The notes below the pieces were generated by a model. That model made no database searches. It saw nothing but the letters and a program-made list of their open reading frames with translations, and was not told the DNA's origin. Positions 15,853 through 23,226 of a stretch of 37,269 nucleotides of DNA are shown here, piece by piece (position 1 is the first letter of the stretch; each line of letters begins with the position of its first letter). A program made the position numbers and the translations under genes. The stretch is from Bacillota bacterium (GTDB lineage: Bacteria; Bacillota; Clostridia; Christensenellales; Aristaeellaceae), in assembly GCA_023415715.1 (NCBI GenBank), contig JAEZJP010000039.1, positions 1 to 37,269 of the forward strand, read 5' to 3'.

Positions 15853-16962
15853 TTAAGCCAATGTATCGGCCGTTCCCTCCCGGGGGACGGCCGTTGAATT
15901 TCCAACAATCATCGGCATGGGCAAGATCCGGCCTTCGACAACCTGCCTTGTGCTCATCATGGCCAGCATCATTTTGACCGCCTGCCTGCCCATTTCCTCT
16001 TTGGGATGCGCCGCCGTGGTCAAACGGTTATTGGAGCCGAACGGGAATTGTAGGTCGTCAATGCCTGTAATGGACATATCTCTTGGCATGATAAGCCCTA
16101 GCCTTGCCAATGTGGCCTCCAGGTGACGGGCGAAATGGTCACTGAAGCAAACCATGGCCGTACATTCCAATATCCCGGAGCGGTACGCATTGAACAAATT
16201 ATCAAACACGTACTGCACCTCGTTATAGGAAATGAACATGATCCTCCGGTCTTCCACAACAAGGCTGTTTCTTTGCATGCCCTCCAGGTATCCCCTGTAC
16301 CGCTCATGGCCCGCATATTCCATGGCGCTGAAAATGCCGCCGATTTTTTCATGTCCAAGGGCGGCCAGATGGTCCACCATCGCAGCCGTTGTTTCCCGGT
16401 CATTTGCCACCACATAGGAAACGCCGCTGATCCCGCTGAAAAAACCGTTCAAAAAGATGCACGGGATCCCTTTTGACGTAAGTTTTCGGAAAATATCTTC
16501 ATTGGGGGACGGCAGGGCGGTTCTGTAGGCCTCTATGATCAATCCGTCCACAGGTGCATCCATCAGCGATTCCAAAACAATACGCTGCTCCCTGGTATCA
16601 TCCGGGACGGGATAGACATCCAGTGCATAGCCTGCCTGATCGCATTCGGCCTTGGCACCCTCCAGCGTATAGGCAAATACGTGCCCCTTCAGATCACGTG
16701 TGACGAATGCGATCCTTTTATACTTCGGCTCACGGAAAATAGCCGGCTCCTGAAAAGGGAAGGTGCCCTTTCCCTGGATTCTTGTCACCAGGCCCTCCTG
16801 CTCCAAGCGCGAAAGTGCCTGCCTGGCCGTCAGCCTGGTCACCTGGAAGCGGTCCGCCAGCTCGTTTTCTGATTCAAGGCGCTGCATAATGCCGTATGCT
16901 CCGCTTTTCAGCCTGTCCCGAAGCCAGGCGGCAATCAATGCGGTTTTGCCGGAAGTGCTCAT
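15853..16962 (-). CDS. GntR/LacI chimeric transcriptional regulator (AraR-like)
   Basis: This is a repressor of about 369 residues with the AraR layout. The N-terminal GntR winged helix is at residues 5-70 (ENELADRFQVTRLTARQALS, LVTRIQGKGTF). It is joined to a LacI/GalR-type sugar-binding domain (DAPVDGLIIEA, HLAALGHEKIGGIFS, ITGIDDLQFPFGSNNRLTT). B. subtilis AraR, of similar length, binds arabinose. The next operon on the other strand (17708-23019) imports and hydrolyses a galactoside and carries an AraR-like palindrome at 17666, the probable target. The start at 16962 has GGAAGG nine bases upstream; longer starts to 17061 are less supported. The effector sugar cannot be read from sequence. 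Confidence 0.88.
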   Translation of the reverse strand: MSTSGKTALIAAWLRDRLKSGAYGIMQRLESENELADRFQVTRLTARQALSRLEQEGLVTRIQGKGTFPFQEPAIFREPKYKRIAFVTRDLKGHVFAYTLEGAKAECDQAGYALDVYPVPDDTREQRIVLESLMDAPVDGLIIEAYRTALPSPNEDIFRKLTSKGIPCIFLNGFFSGISGVSYVVANDRETTAAMVDHLAALGHEKIGGIFSAMEYAGHERYRGYLEGMQRNSLVVEDRRIMFISYNEVQYVFDNLFNAYRSGILECTAMVCFSDHFARHLEATLARLGLIMPRDMSITGIDDLQFPFGSNNRLTTAAHPKEEMGRQAVKMMLAMMSTRQVVEGRILPMPMIVGNSTAVPREGTADTLA

Positions 16963-17121
16963 GGATGTCATCCTTCCCATGTCCTTAAAAACGTTCGGCC
17001 TGTTCGCTTCCATCATCATAGCATTTATATGCCGGCCTGCCAAGTGCTGTAAACCAGGCAATCAGGAGTATCGTTTTCAGGAGTATTTTCGCCCCTGCGG
17101 GGGCGACCAGGGCTTTCCTAC

Positions 17122-17470
17122 CCATCTGGCTCAATCGACGCATTGCTCACTACCGTTCGCACTGCTCGTTTCGCCATCCTCCTTCGCCTCGCTTCAACCC
17201 TCCATCTGGCTCAATCGGCGCGCTGACTCGCTGCTCCCATCTGGCTCAATAGTCGCATTGCATCGTTGCCGCTTGCACTGCTCCTTTTCGCCAGCCTCCT
17301 TCACCCCTCCCATATCCGCCACTGGCGGGGTCGGGGTTCCGGAGCCCACATCGCTTGTTTCGCCAGCCTCCTCCACGCCGCCCTATTCTGCCACTGGCAG
17401 GGGCGGTGTTCCGGAGCCACAGGCGGCGCTTCGGCTGCGGAGCCCTGGACCTTCGGAGGCATCCTCTCTT
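17122..17470. repeat. Non-coding repeat-rich region
   Basis: The 630 bases between the regulator and the next operon hold imperfect direct repeats. CCATCTGGCTCAAT occurs at 17122, 17202 and 17237. TTTCGCCAKCCTCCT occurs at 17169, 17286 and 17358. A GCCACTGGC-to-GTTCCGGAGCC block occurs twice (about 17318-17346 and 17389-17417). Copies are irregularly spaced, so this is not a CRISPR array. An open frame runs through it (16763-17479), but its peptide is low-complexity and it is antisense to the regulator at its start. Confidence 0.6.
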
Positions 17471-17607
17471 GATCTTTAGAACTTCAAATGCTTTTACCCT
17501 GACCTGGCAATATGCTGCGCACGGCTATTCCATGCTGCACTTGGACGAAAGTTGTATATACAATTGTCGAATAACAAAAAAATATATATAAATTTACGCC
17601 AATCATA

Positions 17608-17637
17608 TTGCGCATTATACGGCACATATGATATGAT
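17608..17637 (+). promoter_or_regulatory. Likely promoter of the GH42 operon
   Basis: TTGCGC at 17608-17613, an 18-base spacer and TATGAT at 17632-17637 precede the operon. The predicted start of transcription falls just upstream of the inverted repeat at 17666-17685, a classic repressor-roadblock position. Confidence 0.5.
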
Positions 17638-17665
17638 CTCCTCAGTGATGAGCATCGTTAACAAT

Positions 17666-17685
17666 AAACTTGTATAAACAAGTTT
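17666..17685. promoter_or_regulatory. AraR-like operator
   Basis: AAACTTGT and ACAAGTTT are perfect 8-base arms separated by ATAA. Arm length, four-base spacing and the TTGT/ACAA core parallel the B. subtilis AraR box (arms ATTTGT/ACAAAT around four bases). It lies between promoter and ribosome site, next to an AraR-like gene. Confidence 0.65.
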
Positions 17686-17707
17686 GAAATGAATGGAGGA
17701 GACTATC

Positions 17708-19015
17708 ATGTCAAAAAGGTCGGTATCCCTGTTCCTGGCAGTATTGCTCGCGCTGAGCATTGCTATCCCGGCAGCCTTCGCGGAAGAAACGGTGCTTAGG
17801 GTGGGCGGCTGGCCCGCGGGAGACACAGCGTTCAAGGCGATCATACCGGATTTTGAGGCCGCCCATCCCGGTGTAAAAGTGGAATTGAACTTTATGTCCA
17901 CCACGGACCATCATCAGCAGCTGTCCACAGCCATTGCCGCGGGCAGCGGTGCGGACGACGTCGTCATGGTGGAACAGGCCTGGGTCGGCCGCTACAAGGA
18001 CGGTGCCGGATTTGAAAACCTCCTGGCGGCGCCGTACAACGCCGGCGAACTGAAAGACGATTTCGTTGCCTACAAGTGGGATCTGGCCACCTCGGTGGAC
18101 GGCTCCCAGATGATCGGCCTTGTGTGGGACATCGGCCCGGCCACGCTGTTTTACCGCCGGGATATCTTTGAAGAAGTGGGCCTGCCCACCGATCCTGATG
18201 AAGTGGACGCGCTTTTTAACACCTGGGACGGCTTTTTGCAGGCGGCGGAAAAAGTGTACATCCCCGGCCAGCGCTGGCTTTTGTCCAATGCTTCCATGAT
18301 GTATGAATGGTGCTACATGAACCGCGACTTCTACGACAAGGATCTGAACCTGCACGCCGATAAGGAAGTGGCCCGCAAGGCATTGGAAGCGGCCATCACC
18401 ATGCGGAAAAACGGCTGGGACGCGCAGATCGTGGATATGTGGTCCAATGAGGCGAACGCGGCTTTCGGCTCCGGCCAGATCGCGTGCGTGGCGGCAGGCT
18501 GCTGGTATGGCGGTTTCCTCAAGAGCTGGATCGCCCCCGACACAGCCGGCAAGTGGGGCATAGCCCATATGCCCGGCGGCATCGATACCTCCAACTGGGG
18601 CGGCTCCTACCTGGCCATCCCTACACAGTCACAGAACAAGGAACTGGCCTGGGAATTCATCAAGTATGCCCTGGCCACCCCGCAAGCCCAGAACGCCATG
18701 TTCAAGGCTGTTGACTACTTCCCCGGCTACATACCGGCTTGGGACGATCCCATGTACAGCGAGGAAGACCCCTTCTTTGGCGGGCAGAAGACGAAGCTTT
18801 TGTGGGTAGACATCGCCAAGAATACGCAGCCCACCTTCACCACGCTGATGGATGCAACCGCGGAAGAAGCCATGGGGAACGCGGTTCGTACGGGCCTGAA
18901 CGAGAACCTTACCGCCGATGAGATCATCGCAAACGTGAAGGAAAAGATCAAGAACGAGACTCTGGATGATTACGAGCGGATGGTCGAGCTTATGGAGGAT
19001 GCGGGGCTGCGCTAA
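17708..19015 (+). CDS. Extracellular sugar-binding protein (SBP family 1)
   Basis: This is a 435-residue MalE/UgpB-class binding protein that delivers a sugar to the MalF/MalG-type permeases encoded next. The signal peptide ends AFAEE and has no lipobox cysteine. The mature part has the family layout: ending of lobe 1 at DIGPATLFYRRDIFEEVGLP, the aromatic-rich ligand region WYGGFLKSW, and the late AWEFIKYALATPQAQ. A GGAGGA site lies about eight bases upstream of ATG 17708; an ATG at 17693 is too close to the operator and lacks a site. A GC-rich hairpin follows, likely keeping this gene's mRNA more abundant than the permease part. Confidence 0.92.
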   Translation: MSKRSVSLFLAVLLALSIAIPAAFAEETVLRVGGWPAGDTAFKAIIPDFEAAHPGVKVELNFMSTTDHHQQLSTAIAAGSGADDVVMVEQAWVGRYKDGAGFENLLAAPYNAGELKDDFVAYKWDLATSVDGSQMIGLVWDIGPATLFYRRDIFEEVGLPTDPDEVDALFNTWDGFLQAAEKVYIPGQRWLLSNASMMYEWCYMNRDFYDKDLNLHADKEVARKALEAAITMRKNGWDAQIVDMWSNEANAAFGSGQIACVAAGCWYGGFLKSWIAPDTAGKWGIAHMPGGIDTSNWGGSYLAIPTQSQNKELAWEFIKYALATPQAQNAMFKAVDYFPGYIPAWDDPMYSEEDPFFGGQKTKLLWVDIAKNTQPTFTTLMDATAEEAMGNAVRTGLNENLTADEIIANVKEKIKNETLDDYERMVELMEDAGLR

Positions 19016-19032
19016 ACAAACATGCTTGAGGC

Positions 19033-19053
19033 GGCCGCAGCAGGGCTGCGGCC
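19033..19053 (+). terminator. Intercistronic hairpin after the binding-protein gene
   Basis: GGCCGCAGC (19033-19041) pairs perfectly with GCTGCGGCC (19045-19053) with a three-base loop; outer bases GAG/CTC extend it. CTCCTTTAT follows. It probably acts as a partial terminator or a 3' stabiliser, since the permease genes continue after 33 bases. Confidence 0.6.
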
Positions 19054-19085
19054 CCTCCTTTATCCTGAAAGGCGGCGAAAATTCC

Positions 19086-20045
19086 ATGCTGGTCCAGACA
19101 CGTAGGATGAGCAAAAAGCGGTCCATGCTGTGGCGGGAAATCAAGCGCAACCGCGTGGCCTACGCTTATATATCCCCGTTTTTTATCCTGTTTGCCATCT
19201 TCGGCCTGTTCCCCATCCTGGCGGGCCTGTACATCAGCTTTTTCCGCTGGGACGGCGCCGGCGCCATGAAATGGAAGGGCTTGGACAATTACATCCGCCT
19301 GTTTACCGACCCAACCTTTTTAAAGGCCGTATCCAACACCTTTTATATCGGCATCATCGCCCATATCCCCATCCTGGGGGGCGGCCTGGTGCTGGCTTAC
19401 CTGCTGAACGGCCCGTTTGTAAAAGGCAGGAATATCTTTCGAACAGTTTTCTTTCTGCCCATGGTCACAAGCGCCGTGGCCATCACGATCGTATTTTCCT
19501 CCATGTTCGGGTTCAATTTCGGGGTGCTGAATTATTTCCTGAGCCAATTGGGCATGGACAAAATTGACTGGCTGGGGGCCAAAGGCCAGTATATCAGGAC
19601 CAGCGTCATCATCATGTTCGCGTGGAAGTGGATCGGCTGGAATATGGTGATTTATCTGGCCGGCATGCAGGGGATCTCAAACGACATCTATGAAGCGGCC
19701 ACCATTGACGGCGCCCGCCCCTCCCAGACGTTTTACAGGATCACCCTCCCGCTCTTAAAGCCCATTATTCTCTTTACACTCATACAGTCCACCATCGGCA
19801 TGATGAACCTGTTCACCGAGCCCTTTATCCTGACCGGCGGAAAGGGCGGCATCGACAACATGGGCCTTACGGTGATGATGTACCTTCTGGATAAGGCGCC
19901 GAAGGGGAACAACCTGTACGGCCTGGCCTCCGCCGTGGCGTATGTGATCTGCATGATGGTTATTGCCATTTCCCTTGTCTTTCAAAAGACGCTGGGCGGC
20001 CGAAACGATTTGGAAAAGGCGCGAAAAGGAGGGAGGATAGCGTGA
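19086..20045 (+). CDS. Sugar ABC transporter permease (MalF-like)
   Basis: This is a 319-residue permease of the MetI fold with about six membrane segments. It opens with a basic cytoplasmic stretch, then AYISPFFILFAIFGLFPI. The EAA loop is IYEAATIDGARPSQTFYRIT followed by LPLLKPI. The ATG at 19086 is used because GGCGGCG precedes it and the longer frame overlaps the binding protein. It overlaps the following permease gene by four bases (GTGA), so the two are co-translated. Confidence 0.92.
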   Translation: MLVQTRRMSKKRSMLWREIKRNRVAYAYISPFFILFAIFGLFPILAGLYISFFRWDGAGAMKWKGLDNYIRLFTDPTFLKAVSNTFYIGIIAHIPILGGGLVLAYLLNGPFVKGRNIFRTVFFLPMVTSAVAITIVFSSMFGFNFGVLNYFLSQLGMDKIDWLGAKGQYIRTSVIIMFAWKWIGWNMVIYLAGMQGISNDIYEAATIDGARPSQTFYRITLPLLKPIILFTLIQSTIGMMNLFTEPFILTGGKGGIDNMGLTVMMYLLDKAPKGNNLYGLASAVAYVICMMVIAISLVFQKTLGGRNDLEKARKGGRIA

Positions 20046-20932
20046 GCATCCCGCTTGTCATTATAGCGGCAGCCTTCGTGGCGGTCTACTTTGCCGCCAG
20101 ATCGTTTAAAGCCGTGGCCAGGATCACGCTGAACATCATCCTCGCCCTTTTTTCCCTTGTGACGCTGGCACCCTTTTACTGGATGTTTGTGCTTTCCACC
20201 CATTCCACGCCGGAGATTTATTCCTTCCCGCCCCCGTTCTGGTTTGGCCAAAGCCTTTTAGAAAACTTTGCGGCCATGCAGGCTGCGGTGAATATTGTAA
20301 AGAGCTTTTTAAACTCGGTCACCGTGTCTGCGCTGAACACCGCGCTGGTGCTGCTGTTTTGCTCCATGGGCGGGTATGCCTTTGCAGTGTACCGCTTTCC
20401 GGGCCGCAGCGCCCTTTTTGCCATACTGCTGGGCACCATGATGATCCCCGGTATCGCCGGCATCATCCCCTGGTTTTTCTTAATCAGCAAGCTTAACTGG
20501 ATCAACAACATCGCGGCGCTGGTCATACCCGGCGCGGCCAATGCCTTCGGAATCTTCTGGATGCGGCAATACTGCGTGAACAACGTGCCCGTTTCCCTGA
20601 TGGAAGCGGCAAAAATCGACGGCTGTCCTGAGTGGCTGATTTTCTTCAGGGTGATCGCGCCGGTGCTGCTTCCCGCCTATTCGGCGCTGGGCATTATGCA
20701 GTTTGTAAACGTATGGAACGATTACATGATCCCTATGCTGGTGCTAAGGGATACGAACTTGCAAACATTGCCGCTGATGCTGTCCTACATGAAGGGCGAC
20801 CCCACCAGGGGCACGAATCTTGGCGCCCTGATGCTGGCCAGCACGCTGGCGGTTTTGCCGCTGCTGGCAGCATTCCTTTCCGCCACCAAGTTTTTTATGA
20901 ATGGGCTTACCGCCGGGGCAATTAAAGAATAA
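20042..20932 (+). CDS. Sugar ABC transporter permease (MalG-like)
   Basis: This is the second permease of the importer, 296 residues. The EAA loop reads SLMEAAKIDGCPEWLIFFR and the protein ends GAIKE, as is usual in this family. The start is GTG at 20042 behind a strong GGAGGGAGG site, overlapping the previous stop. No ATPase gene is present in the operon, so energy coupling must come from an MsmX-type ATPase elsewhere. The beta-galactosidase gene begins 14 bases later. Confidence 0.92.
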   Translation: MSIPLVIIAAAFVAVYFAARSFKAVARITLNIILALFSLVTLAPFYWMFVLSTHSTPEIYSFPPPFWFGQSLLENFAAMQAAVNIVKSFLNSVTVSALNTALVLLFCSMGGYAFAVYRFPGRSALFAILLGTMMIPGIAGIIPWFFLISKLNWINNIAALVIPGAANAFGIFWMRQYCVNNVPVSLMEAAKIDGCPEWLIFFRVIAPVLLPAYSALGIMQFVNVWNDYMIPMLVLRDTNLQTLPLMLSYMKGDPTRGTNLGALMLASTLAVLPLLAAFLSATKFFMNGLTAGAIKE

Positions 20933-20946
20933 TGCGAGGTATAACC

Positions 20947-23019
20947 ATGTTACAAGACAAATCCCTCCGTGCCGACAAATTATCCTTGGGTGTCTGCTAT
21001 TATCCGGAGCATTGGGAAGAGAGCCTGTGGGCAGACGACCTAAGCCGTATGCTTGAACACGGCATCGAAACTGTTCGTGTATTCGAATTCGCCTGGACCG
21101 TCGCAGAAAAAGAGGAAGGCGTATTTGATTTTTCCATGTTCGACCGCTTTTTGGACCTTTGCACGGATAAAGGCATGAAGGTGATCCTGTGCACCCCCAC
21201 CGCCACGCCCCCCGCCTGGCTTACCCAAAAGTACCCGGAAGTTTTAAACGCCGACCAAAAAGGCAACCTGTACCACCATGGCCACCGGCGGCATTACAAC
21301 TACAATTCCCCCGTTTACTTGAACCTTTGCAAGCGCATCGTCACAAAGCTTGCGGAGCGCTACGGCCAGCATCCGGCCGTTACCGGCTGGCAGATCGACA
21401 ACGAAATCAACTGCGAGATGGATGTGTTTTATTCCGAAAGCGACGATACCGCCTTCCGGGCCTATTTGCAGGCGCATTTTATCACGCTGGATGCGCTGAA
21501 CGAAGCCATTGGCGCCCGTTTCTGGAACCAGACCTATACCGGTTGGGATCAGGTGCATCTTGAACGCAACACGCTGCATGGTCATGGAAACCCGCACATG
21601 GCGCTGCTGGAGAAACGGTTCATTTCCAAAAGTGCCCGCAGCTTTGTGAAGATGCAAAGCGAAATCATCGCGCAATACACCAAGGGAAGGTTCATAACCA
21701 CCAACGGCATTTTCGGCCATCTGGACACACATGAAATGACGCAGGAGTGCCTTGATTTCATCACCTACGACAGCTATCCCAACTTTGGCTATGGCATTGA
21801 ACATGGTACGGACAACCGGGCCTTAAGCGGGCTTCGGGACAGGTCCTGGAGCATGCAGCTAACCCGCGCGCGCTCCGTAAGCCGCAATTTCGGCGTCATG
21901 GAACAGCAGTCCGGCCCCGGCGGCTGGGACTTCCGCATGCTCCAGCCCATGCCCAAGCCAGGGCAGATGCGTTTGTGGACCATGCAGTCCGTTGCCCACG
22001 GCGCAGACTACGTAAGCTATTTCCGCTGGCGCACTTGCGGCTATGGCACGGAGATGTACTGGCACGGCCTGAATGACTACGGCAACAAGCCCAACCGCAG
22101 GCTTTCGGAGCTTATGGAGATCGCCAAAGAATTCAAAAGCCTGGCCCCGGTGGCAGGCAGCCGTTATGAAGCCAAAGTTGGCCTTCTTCACGACTATCTC
22201 AACGAGTGGGATGGGGAGCGCGACAAATGGCACGGGCCTTTGGACGTATCATCCCGCATGAATCTGTTTACAGCAGCCCAGGAAAAACACACGCCCATGG
22301 ATTTGATCTATCTTCGAAAAACCAACAGCCATCAAACAACGCTTGAGCAGCTTCATCCTTACAAGGTGCTGTTCTATCCCCACGCCACCATCCTGACGCA
22401 GGAGACAGCCTCCTTGCTTTACGATTACTGCCGGGCGGGCGGGATATTGGTGTTTGGCGCGCGCACGGGGTATAAGGACGAGTATGGGCGCTGCCCCATG
22501 ATGCAAATGCCGGGGTATGCCGGAAAAATATGCGGGGTGGAAGTGGAGGATTACACCTTTGTAAGGCCTGAAGAGCCGCCTGTTCAGCTTTCCTGGGACG
22601 GCAAAACTGTGCCTGCCCCCATTTTCAACGATATCCTGAAGCCGCAGGATGGCGGGGAGGTGCTGGCAGCCTATCAGGGCGGATATTATGACGGCAAGCC
22701 GGCGCTCATCAAGAAGAGCTATGTAAGCGGCGGGGCGGCCTATTACGTTGGGTCCGGCTTTAGCCAGGAGCTGGCGGAGCTGTTCCTTGAAAAGCTGGGC
22801 ATCAGCGAGCCGTATGCCGGGGATATCGATTGCCCGAGGCAGGTGGAGCTTGCCATGCGGGTCAAAGGAGAAAAGCGGTATTGCTTCCTTCTGAATTTCA
22901 GCGGGGAGGCGCAGCCCGTTCAGATCAAGGGCAAGTGGGTTGATGCTGTCAGCGGAAACCCCATGACAGGCACACATGATTTGGCGCCATATGGTGTTTC
23001 TGTACTGGAGGGCACCTGA
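20947..23019 (+). CDS. Beta-galactosidase, glycoside hydrolase family 42
   Basis: This is a 690-residue GH42 enzyme cutting terminal beta-galactosyl residues. The start has the family hallmark LGVCYYPEHWEESLWADD. The acid/base is E153 in GWQIDNEINC and the nucleophile E319 in FGVMEQQSGPGGW. Later domains are the trimerisation and beta-sandwich regions. With no signal peptide it acts in the cytoplasm on oligosaccharides brought in by the upstream importer. GH42 enzymes of Clostridia and bifidobacteria usually act on plant galactan or arabinogalactan fragments or on galacto-oligosaccharides rather than lactose; the AraR-like regulator nearby favours arabinogalactan-type material. The start at 20947 has a GAGG site; the frame opens 15 bases earlier. 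Confidence 0.95.
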   Translation: MLQDKSLRADKLSLGVCYYPEHWEESLWADDLSRMLEHGIETVRVFEFAWTVAEKEEGVFDFSMFDRFLDLCTDKGMKVILCTPTATPPAWLTQKYPEVLNADQKGNLYHHGHRRHYNYNSPVYLNLCKRIVTKLAERYGQHPAVTGWQIDNEINCEMDVFYSESDDTAFRAYLQAHFITLDALNEAIGARFWNQTYTGWDQVHLERNTLHGHGNPHMALLEKRFISKSARSFVKMQSEIIAQYTKGRFITTNGIFGHLDTHEMTQECLDFITYDSYPNFGYGIEHGTDNRALSGLRDRSWSMQLTRARSVSRNFGVMEQQSGPGGWDFRMLQPMPKPGQMRLWTMQSVAHGADYVSYFRWRTCGYGTEMYWHGLNDYGNKPNRRLSELMEIAKEFKSLAPVAGSRYEAKVGLLHDYLNEWDGERDKWHGPLDVSSRMNLFTAAQEKHTPMDLIYLRKTNSHQTTLEQLHPYKVLFYPHATILTQETASLLYDYCRAGGILVFGARTGYKDEYGRCPMMQMPGYAGKICGVEVEDYTFVRPEEPPVQLSWDGKTVPAPIFNDILKPQDGGEVLAAYQGGYYDGKPALIKKSYVSGGAAYYVGSGFSQELAELFLEKLGISEPYAGDIDCPRQVELAMRVKGEKRYCFLLNFSGEAQPVQIKGKWVDAVSGNPMTGTHDLAPYGVSVLEGT

Positions 23020-23034
23020 TTTAAATAAACACAT

Positions 23035-23108
23035 AAGCCCCGAAAATGTCGGGGCTTCAGACTGTAGACAAAAAGACTGCTTTACGCATAAGCGAAAGCA
23101 GCCTTTTT
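23035..23108 (+). terminator. Tandem terminators after the GH42 operon
   Basis: Hairpin 1 pairs AAGCCCCG (23035-23042) with CGGGGCTT (23050-23057). Hairpin 2 pairs CTGCTTT (23077-23083) with AAAGCAG (23095-23101) and runs into CCTTTTTAA. The second has the clear T-tract and is probably the main stop. Confidence 0.8.
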
Positions 23109-23226
23109 AATAAATAACGATAAATACGTCGAATTATCATTGTTTCTGTCAATACTTGGATTGACAACCCCAGCCTATAATGTTACCATATGAACAAATG
23201 GCTGATAATGGAAGGGTACGGTACAA

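Noticed and set aside
17122..17372. Possible CRISPR array from repeated 14- to 15-base units
   Set aside because: Repeats are imperfect, unevenly spaced and belong to different families. Spacers are not uniform and no cas genes are near.
16763..17479. 238-residue plus-strand open frame across the repeat region
   Set aside because: Its first part is antisense to the GntR/LacI gene, and the rest is low-complexity Ser/Pro/Ala translated from direct repeats. There is no ribosome site and no domain.
22249..23034. 261-residue open frame antisense to the GH42 gene
   Set aside because: It lies entirely inside a confident GH42 gene and shows no protein family features.
23161..23181. TTGACA and TATAAT as a promoter pair before the YD-repeat gene
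   Set aside because: They are only nine bases apart, too close to act together. The TATAAT may be used with a weaker upstream -35.
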